Assembly (NCBI RefSeq): GCF_033958435.1 | Contig: NC_134137.1 | Location: 242,590,501-242,654,500 of the forward strand | Reading direction: 5' to 3' | DNA length: 64,000 nucleotides | DNA from: Carettochelys insculpta | Lineage: Eukaryota; Chordata; Testudines; Carettochelyidae | Notes under the pieces: model-generated | What the model was told of the DNA's origin: nothing | The model's input: the letters and a program-made list of their open reading frames with translations, nothing else | Databases searched by the model: none | Made by a program: the position numbers and the translations under genes | In this document: piece after piece, positions 56,532 to 64,000 of the stretch | How the letters are laid out: every line of letters begins with the position of its first letter | Numbering within the stretch: position 1 is the first letter of the stretch

Positions 56532-59500
56532 TCACCCACACTGCATGTGGAGGAAGCCAGAAGTGGGAGGGGCGACAGAGTCTTCCCCTGCCGAAGCTGC
56601 ACAGCCATGCCCGCCCTGCTAGAGCTGCCGAGCTGCACTAAGGAGGAAAAGTTTCCAGGGGGGAGGCCTCCTATGAATGCAGATTCCCTCCCTGCCGAGT
56701 CAGTACCTCCTGCCAGGCAGTGCAGGACCCCCCAGCTCCTCTTCACTCCACAGCAGCCACTGGAGCCTGGAGCTGCATCCAGTGGTGCAAGGTGAGCTCC
56801 CACAGGATCCAGCCCAACTCCCTTCCCAGCCCTGGGACCCAGGGAGTCCGGCACTGGTGCAGCTGGGTGGAGAGCAGCTGGGAAAGTTGCAGGCACTTTC
56901 TGGCCTGAGCAGTTTGGGGAAGACCAAGGGTTTCAACGATCAATGGGCTAACTTGCACCTCATAGCCCCTAACTCTCAAGCTGTCGGCCAGAGGATAGTA
57001 GTTCTCTAGCTTTCAGTCTCAGGCATCACGGAGTCCTGCTCTCAAAGGGCACTGTGATATTCACCATATCTTCTTCTGGCATGTGTTGGTCACAGCGATG
57101 GCAGGCCGCAGTTGCCTGTCTGTTCAGTGGATGGTGGAGTTCATGGTGACCTTCTCAAAGGGTAGCAGGATGGCTCGGACCAGCCAGACTTGGATGGTAC
57201 TGTGTCACAGCTGTCAGACTCTGGAGTGGGGCCTGCAGCAACACAAGACATGGGGTAGCATTTCACTGGTATAAGTGCACTTCCTGCATTGCTTTCCCTG
57301 ATTCCCATAATGGACGGCTCCATTCAGCAGAATGCACTTGAGCTGGGCCTCATGGATGAACCTACAGTCTGCAAATCAGGTGAAGCTGCTCAGGAAGGAA
57401 ATGGTTGCTGGCACCCCACTTGTAGGTCATCTCTAAGGCCTTGCCCTGGTCTGGCTTCTGTTGCAGGTTTTGATGTAGTAGATCAGACAGCAGCTCAGTT
57501 TAGCTGCCCAGGCTTGGATGCGGAAGACTTGGACTCACATGGCTAGTGTGAGCCACCACCCACAACTCAATGTCTGCATGGCTTTGTTTGGTGCGCTAGT
57601 TTCAGCTGAGCTAGTACAAACCTGCCTGCCTGTGCTGGTACCCACACCTTCTAGCTGCAGTGTAGGCCTGCCCCTATTTTCCTCCTCTTATTTTTTGGTC
57701 TCCTCCTCTCTTTTCCCTTTCTCCTCCCACATACCACCACACAAATGCACTTCTCTTGGCTAATGTCTCAATGACTATATTGCTCATAAAAGCAAAGCAC
57801 AACCAGCCCGGACTTGAAACCGCCGGAGCGCAGGTGGAACTTACAGGCTTGTTCCTACTCCTCCACTCTACAACTGTCCTTTGGACTTGACTCAACCCTA
57901 CCCTTACTGTTCCAGGCTTAAGCCCACTCAGAGCACTGCAAGTCCCCATGTACAGCATTCTGCAACGCTGGCACGCCCATTCTGTTCCCTCCTGGGTTCG
58001 CACTCATCACTACTGATTGCTTTCCAATCCAAATACACCTCCCCCCACCCCCAAGTTCGATGTCTCGTGCCTTCTTCTCCCCTTGCTCCCTATCGGTAGC
58101 AGGATTCTCTGCCTGCTTAAAAATCAGGTTTTTTACTTAGCTGCCTAATTGATGGCATCCAGGTTTGAAAATGTTGTCCATGCTATTTAAAAATACCCTG
58201 AAATGGTCTGTATCACTTCTCTTTGTAGAGAACGTGCCTTAAAATGGGACAATCACAGTTGCAGAAAAATGCCTCACCTCTCAAGCCCAGGGAGGGTACT
58301 TTCCAACTGCCGTTCAGCCCTCTAGACAGAAAAGTGCTGAGGGCTGGGACCCATCCTCTCACTGTGTCCTCATACAGCAACAGCCTGCCAGGTTTCCTTG
58401 CTGAGACATGACGATCTGTCATTCATTTCCCGCACAAAATGCATAGATCCCAGCCCCATTACCAGGATTTAATAGGGAGTTCCCTGGCAAATGTTTCTTG
58501 GCGCTACTGCCTAACACTTTGTGTTAGGGTACAGAAAAGGTCTCTGTTTCTCTCCTATCTTTGTGCACCATGCCCCATCACTAGAAGTGATAAATATTCC
58601 TCACCCTCCCCCACCATCACCCCACATCTTCTTGAGGTAAGTATTTTCAAGGTGCACCACCCAGGGAAGATGAATCTCCCACCACTTACTGTCTATTCAG
58701 GAACATTGGCAGCCTTGACTGAGGTATTTGTGTTGCTGACAAGAAGTCTTCTGGGATCCCAGCCAGTCAGGCGTGGGGATTATAAAAGGGCCTGGACTGC
58801 AATGTATAACTAATAACAGGGAAACAAGACACCCAGCTGCAGTTGAAAAAGCCAGATTTTTAGTTTTCATCTCCACGTGCGTGTTGTTTGTGACTCCCGA
58901 GTGGTTAAGAGGAGGTCAGTGGCAGTTGCCAAAAGAATGGGGCTGTGCATCTGCTCTTACTTTCTAACCCTGGACTTCTGTCCCTGAAAACCATTGTGTT
59001 GCACATCATAGACCTCCTTGGAAATACTGTGGGATATGGATCCCTCCTTTGAGTACAGTCACAATGGACACATAAGATTCTGAAAGAGAAGGCCCAGATC
59101 TAGCTTGACAAATGTGCAGAAAAAGGAGTCACAATACAAACAACACCAGGATAATGTATGAGGCATAAGTAGCACCTTTGGTCCTTAAACATCTCAAGCT
59201 GCACTGTGGCTGAGGTTTTACAAAGCTGCCCAAGTGCATAAGGCAGCCAAATTTCACTGGAATGTAACTAACATTCAGTGCCTAATGCCCTTAATGAAGT
59301 CTCAGCCCATATGCAAGCCTTACTGGAATGCAACCAGCTCTGGGGTAAGAGCAGCACTGAATACTGTACCACATTGGAATGAAAGAAATACTTGGCCAAG
59401 GACTCCAGCCTAGGCCTTTACACTCATGAAAGGTGTCAGTGGCTTTTAATGTTGCCACGTTCTGGGGTGCAGTTTATACAAATAAGAGTTTGCATCACCA

Positions 59501-60964
59501 CATGTCCTATTATCCTGTGTGCCTTAAAATATTCTGCTGCTGTAACTTCCTGTCTGGATATTCCTGGACAGCACGCAAGCAAGCACTGAGAATTTGTGTC
59601 ATTCAGCAGGTCTGACTCCAGCAGCCTGTTTGGTACATCAACATCATCTTCACCAGCCTTGGTTACAATTAGCCAAGTGATCCGAACCATCATCCCAGTC
59701 TTGCATTTCCCCAAAACCCGCTGCCCTGAAACATATAGCCCCTCTCTGAGGACTTTCAGAAGTGCAGTAAGGTCTGTTGCTCCTTTAAAGAGACAAATAC
59801 CACAGCAGTTGGTTGCTTTAACTGGAGTTAACATTCATTTCAAGTCAGTAATACAGCAATGAGTTGCTTAATAACAGAAATAGGTTTACTAATAAACAGA
59901 GAGAAATTTTAAGCATGTTCAAGAACAAGAGATTAAAGGTTACAAGCAAATAAAAGTGAATGGGCTTTCTCATGAATAAGGGTGAATCGATAGTCTCAGT
60001 TGAAAGCAAGATTCTTATCACGCTTCCTCCCAGCAAGATGGCTTTCTGACTCCCTCGTCAGGATCTTCTGTAAATACCAAGGTGCTACAAGTCTTTGGTG
60101 AAAGACCTTAGGGCTCTTTACCCCCTCTATTTTATAGTCCAGCAAGTGTTAGAAATGTACCCATTCTTAAAGTCCATTGCCCCTACTGTGAGCAAGGCTA
60201 TGGAGTGAGGTGGAGAACATTCCATGCTGATTACAATGCAAAATTATCTATGCTCACAGCCTCCAATATGCCAGTGAATGTGATTGCCAATTGTCTGTGA
60301 CTGCAGTTGACTGGAGGCATTGACTTATCTCTTATCCAGAAAACACCTGTTTATTTCCCTGACTTGTCTGGTTCCAGTGTATCTTAATCCCATATTTCCT
60401 TCACATTTTTTCAGTCCTCCAGGTGTTTGCTATACATGCCTCACTCGGGAACACTGAATTTCTGGATGTTGCACGTACAGTGCTTGAACTTCTTTGGTAC
60501 CAGAGAGTGTCATGTCTCATCTCACTCCTAGAATGATCATTGTGCTATCGGTTTTTAAAGATGCCTACAAGACATCTACTAGATACAGGTCACCCCGTAA
60601 GTGAATAGGTACACTGAACTAATTAGGTGCGCTGATGTCATTGAGCCTCTTGCCTTTGACTTTGGAATGCTCATATGATCACAAATGTAGATTGGGCTTC
60701 AGGTTTCAAGTCTCATGGAAAAATTGGTTGATTACTAAGAGAAAGACCAGAGCTACTGGGCCAAGAGCCTCCAATGGATCTCCAATTCAATACAATGGCA
60801 GACACAGTTTTACATTTATAACCATATATGTCTAAGCACTAATATTTCATTGTATGAGGAATAAGATATAAGGATATCTTTCAAATGTAGATCCCAGAAA
60901 TATGGAAAATACATCAACGTGTAGGTACCTAAATAAGTCAACTGAGTTTTCAGAGGTCTTAGAA
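56532..60964. other. Mostly unique non-coding sequence
   Basis: No gene is supported. The stretch 56532-56940 is GC-rich with overlapping shadow ORFs. The words near 57580-57673, ending GTGTAGGCCTGCCCC, resemble the terminus of a TCTACAC-type MITE, possibly the right end of the older Harbinger or another element. 57680-60964 shows nothing recognisable. Confidence 0.45.
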
Positions 60965-61125
60965 TATGCATAAGAATGTAAGAGCTGCCGCACTGGGTCA
61001 GACCAAGATCCAGCTTGCCCAGTATCCTGTATCCAACAGTGGCCAATACCGGAGCTTTAGAAGTAGTGTACAGAACAGGGCAATAGCAAGGCAATCTACA
61101 CCATCTTCCTCTCCTACACTCTCTG
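60965..61125 (-). mobile_element. CR1 3'-end fragment, minus orientation
   Basis: CATAAGAATGTAAGAGCTGC then CACTGGGTCAGACCAAGATC and CAACAGTGGCCAATACC parallel the 3' UTR of the young CR1 at 32775-32860, with more substitutions. Confidence 0.85.
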
Positions 61126-61128
61126 TGG

Positions 61129-61262
61129 TGTTGCAACTGTGTTGGCCCCAGGATATTAGAAAGACAAGGTGGGTGAGGTAGTATCTTTTATTGGACCAGC
61201 TTCTGGTGGCTAGAGAGACAAGCTTTTGAGCTTACACAGCACTCATCTGGTAGTCACAGGAT
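61129..61262 (-). mobile_element. Penelope-like remnant, second subtype
   Basis: The plus strand reads GACAAGGTGGGTGAGGTAGT, TCTTTTATTGGACC and GAGACAAGCTTTTGAGC, a widespread amniote repeat. On the minus strand the 61221-61255 region has a broken hammerhead-like core: CAGATGA in place of CTGANGA, a GC-rich pairable stretch, and AAAA in place of GAAA. It abuts the CR1 tail. Confidence 0.4.
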
Positions 61263-61663
61263 TAGTGTCTCCCTGAGCATGTGTAGGCTGACACAAAAGG
61301 AAGTTGACAGTGGTTGAACTTGTTGGATAACCTCCCGCTCTGTTCCTCAGAGATGGTAAAGTCTGGGGTTTGCCTTGCTATGGAGATGGCCAATTTGCCG
61401 GGAGCTCTGTTTTTGTACAGAGCCTTCTGTCTCTGCTCTGTTACAGGTGTATGCAGTATGTTTACAATAACTGAGATAATAAAGAATCCTGTGTTTCTGA
61501 GAGTAAGAATACATGTTTTGAAGTGTGCTATGTTTGAAACACCAGCCAGCTAGTCTCTGAAGGTGGAAAACAACCCTTGGGGAGAGCAGACCTTGCAAAG
61601 TAATACATCTAATTGCTGCAACTGGGAGTATCACTGGGGCTATACTGAGCACAGCAAACAAAA
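61263..61663 (+). other. Possible LTR or leader upstream of the gag-like ORF
   Basis: It contains AATAAA at 61478-61483 followed by a short GT-rich stretch, as in the R-U5 part of an LTR, and ends directly at the ATG of the gag-like ORF. No second LTR, primer site or duplication is found in the window. Confidence 0.3.
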
Positions 61664-62377
61664 ATGGCTGATAGTAGACAGGAAAATCTACGCATCCAAC
61701 TAGATGGGCAATTTTACCAGCCATGGGATGAAAATCTTCTTATTAGTTGTGATTACTTGAATGTTTCAGGAATAAGACAGAGCAGAGTTAAAGATAGACC
61801 AATTAGTTCTAATCCGTACATTAATCAGCACAAAGACCATGAGGATGCTGTTAGTTTGGGAGATCAGGACACATCGCTGTTGCTGGATCTAAGGGACAGG
61901 ATGGAACAGATAATCAATACGTCACTACTAGGGAAGAAACTGGGAGAGAATATAATCCCAGGGAGAGAAATGGCAGCAGTACACACTCTGCAGTGTGCCC
62001 ATCTGATCAAGAAGTATATCAGTGTGGCAAGACAGACTGGAGGTTTGAACCAGAAGGATGGACTGACTTTTTTAAGACTGGCCCATCAGATGGAAACAAG
62101 GCCACAAAAGAGCTATTCAGAACCTGAAATAATGGTGGCTGTGGTTAAAACAATTTGTCCAGGAAGCAATCTTCAAAATTACGTGGAAGGAGATAATACC
62201 ATGACACTACCAAAGATATGGGGATTTTTGAGATGCTTTTATGAAGACAATGATCCTGCTGAACTCTACCATAATGTTACTAGTGGAGTCCAGGATTCCC
62301 AAGAGACATGTCAGGATTTTCTGGTGTATGACTTGGATTTGCTACTGTTGATATCACCAGAAGCTGATTCCACTTAG
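61664..62377 (+). pseudogene. Unclassified LTR-retroelement gag-like ORF
   Basis: A 237-codon ORF starts at an ATG (MADSRQENLR) and stays open to 62377. The carboxy half reads SEPEIMVAVVKTICPGSNLQ, LPKIWGFLRCFYEDNDP and SGVQDSQETCQDFLVYDLDL. This resembles the capsid region of gag-like proteins of vertebrate LTR elements (a helix followed by a ...QDFLxxxLxL block). After the stop, the relation continues in pieces (EASPERMTIENV, IKKLKMKIAAIRDELRL, CPNYQEED), so the ORF is the intact front of a decayed gag. No polymerase follows before the window ends. I do not recognise the family and cannot exclude a domesticated copy, but the decay downstream argues against one. Confidence 0.45.
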
Positions 62378-62950
62378 AAGGATGATCCACTCGATGTAAG
62401 ATGTGTTTCTCCATTCAGTCACTACTGTGCTACCAAGTGATAACGTGCCATCTGTGATGTAGTCCTGCCTTTAAGATAGATTAGTTATAGATGAGGCTTC
62501 ACCAGAGAGAATGACCATTGAAAATGTCTGGGAAAGAGAAAAGAACACAAAGCAGCAAGTCTGGCACGAAGAAAAGCTGCAGAACTATGTGATAGGCCTC
62601 TGTGGTTGGAGAGTTAGAGATTGATGAGGAGGCAACATCAATAAGATAAAATATATCCTTATCTGGGCCTACTCTGATGCCCGGACAAGTTTAGTCAAAA
62701 TTAAAAAGCTAAAAATGAAGATTGCTGCAATCAGAGATGAGCTGAGGCTCCCACCTCTATTATGACAGAAGTAGACAACTCCAATCCACCCCAGAGAGTG
62801 CTCCTTGGAGGTAAAGCAATGTCCCAACTATCAGGAAGAGGACAAAAGCACTACAATAGAGTGTTGTGATAGTGCAATTTTCTACAAAACCCCTGGACAA
62901 ACCTTACTGAATTAAGTGTGTCTTTTGCTGGAAGAATGGTTTGACATGTG
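62378..62950 (+). pseudogene. Decayed continuation of the gag-like gene
   Basis: Fragments of plausible gag carboxy-terminal sequence appear in shifting frames, separated by stops, including a possible zinc-knuckle remnant (CPNYQEEDKSTTIECCD). Nothing is recognisable after about 62950. Confidence 0.3.
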
Positions 62951-63369
62951 AACTCCCAAAGTAGTACAATAGTCATGTAATGAAGTCACAGACAGTCCCC
63001 TGGGATAGATACTCCTGGCAATCTTGCTACCCAGGCAAGCTGGACAATGTGATAAATGGTCACTTACTCCTAACATCACAAAATACTCAAGTCGCTGCTA
63101 GTCCCAAGAGACCAGTCACTCACCCGGATCAATTTTTATCCCAAAGCTCACAGCAAAGACAATGCTGTTAGCCAACTCTCTAGTAAACTAACTAAAAGTT
63201 TATTAGCTAATAAAAAGGAATGAGAGTTATCAAGAGGTTAAAAGAGAGAAAAATATATGCAGGTGAGTCAAAGTCTGTAATTTAAAAAGGTGGCAGACAG
63301 GTAGTAATCTGCATGCTTCCAAGAGTCTTCCAGGGCTACCCAGGGTAACTTCAGAGTCTCCATCTTCTC

Positions 63370-63571
63370 ATTACATACATATCTCAGAGCTGGAAGGGAT
63401 CTTGAGAGGTCATTGAATCCAGTCCCTTGCGCTTTTAGCAGGAGCAAGCCACCCTCCCTGACAATTTTTTTTAATTTAATTGCCCCAGGCCGCTGAATGG
63501 CCTCCTCAACGACTGAGCTCACAATCTTGTGTTTACAAGGCCAATGCTCAAACTACTAAGCTAGCCATGCC
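63370..63571 (-). mobile_element. CR1 3'-end fragment, minus orientation
   Basis: GAGAGGTCATTGAATCCAGTCC is the complement of the CR1 tail. The GCAGGAGCAAGCCACC block, the T-rich run and the GAGCTCACAATC words match the copy at 9455-9627. Confidence 0.7.
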
Positions 63572-64000
63572 TTCCTTAGACTATTTACTTGGCATCCCTT
63601 CATATAGCTTCTCAGAGGAAATACGCTGATAATTCAGCTACTGCTGTGGGCTCGCTGTTTGATGACTGAGAGAGAGGAATGTATTGAGTGTTTTGTCTCC
63701 CTTCATTGCACACAATGGACACTAGCTTTGAAAAGTACAAGAACTGACATATTCCTTTTAATGTTCTTCGTTTGCATTACGTATGCCCATGGAGTCCAAC
63801 CAGCTCTGAAGCAGTGGCCACTGCTTCAGGGAACTAGCCACATTATTCTTAAAATATATTTATGGATCAAGCTACTTAGCCACACTCAACTGGCCAAATA
63901 GCCATTTGCAGTGCTTTTTCATGCTGGTACAAGAAGGGGTGCAGAGGCAGGGCTTGGAGGAAGGGGTGAAGCAGGGGCAGGGCAGGGTAGAGCAGAGGTG
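63572..64000. other. Unique non-coding sequence
   Basis: No gene or repeat is recognised. The final 80 bases are GC-richer and may begin another repeat that continues past the window edge. Confidence 0.4.

Noticed and set aside
1..64000. CRISPR arrays, operons or bacterial signals
   Set aside because: The sequence is clearly vertebrate nuclear DNA (CR1, Harbinger with spliceosomal introns, hAT). No spaced direct-repeat array was seen.

Overview
This window looks like non-genic vertebrate DNA from a sauropsid. A turtle is most likely: the CR1 LINE tails, the abundant PIF/Harbinger and hAT elements, and the long AT-rich unique stretches all fit, but no search was run and a crocodilian is not excluded. 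I found no convincing host protein-coding gene, tRNA, rRNA or CRISPR array. Every protein-like ORF I can recognise belongs to a transposable element, so the window reads as an intergenic or intronic interval with a deep insertion history.

Layout. 1-12640: mostly unique sequence. It holds an old plus-strand CR1 (1487-3942) split by a TA-flanked pogo-like element and a hAT MITE, a second pogo-like MITE (4026-4652), a hAT MITE (7799-7994) and short CR1 tails. 12641-28730: a nested block. Harbinger-1 (12644-14778) is cut one base after the 3' splice site of its transposase intron by a decayed Ty3/Gypsy element (14779-26826, minus strand) whose gag resembles the PNMA family. The Gypsy 5' LTR is split by Harbinger-2 (21792-26320), and Harbinger-2 carries a hAT MITE (23741-23929). 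Foldback MITEs follow (27252-27686, 27813-28232). 32769-36046: a CR1 with a completely open endonuclease/reverse-transcriptase ORF. 37000-50500: unique sequence with scattered MITEs, an apparent templated inverted insertion inside a hAT MITE (46601-46836), and a Penelope-like remnant with a hammerhead-ribozyme-like core (50368-50394). 50567-56420: an old Harbinger whose SANT exon is split by a young, almost intact Harbinger-3 (51396-56081). 60965-64000: CR1 tails, a decayed Penelope-like copy and an unclassified retroelement gag-like ORF (61664-62377).

How the genes work together. Harbinger elements need two proteins: a DDE transposase (HARBI1-like) and a Myb/SANT DNA-binding partner. Harbinger-3 carries both in convergent orientation. 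Its transposase keeps the D-D-E triad and a clean intron, and its SANT gene keeps working splice sites. The defects I can see are one stop 43 codons before the ancestral end of the transposase and a probable one-base frame problem at the SANT start. Harbinger-1 and -2 carry the same two genes in decayed form, and both have lost the SANT splice donor. The 3-bp-TSD MITEs have matching end sequences and may be non-autonomous relatives.
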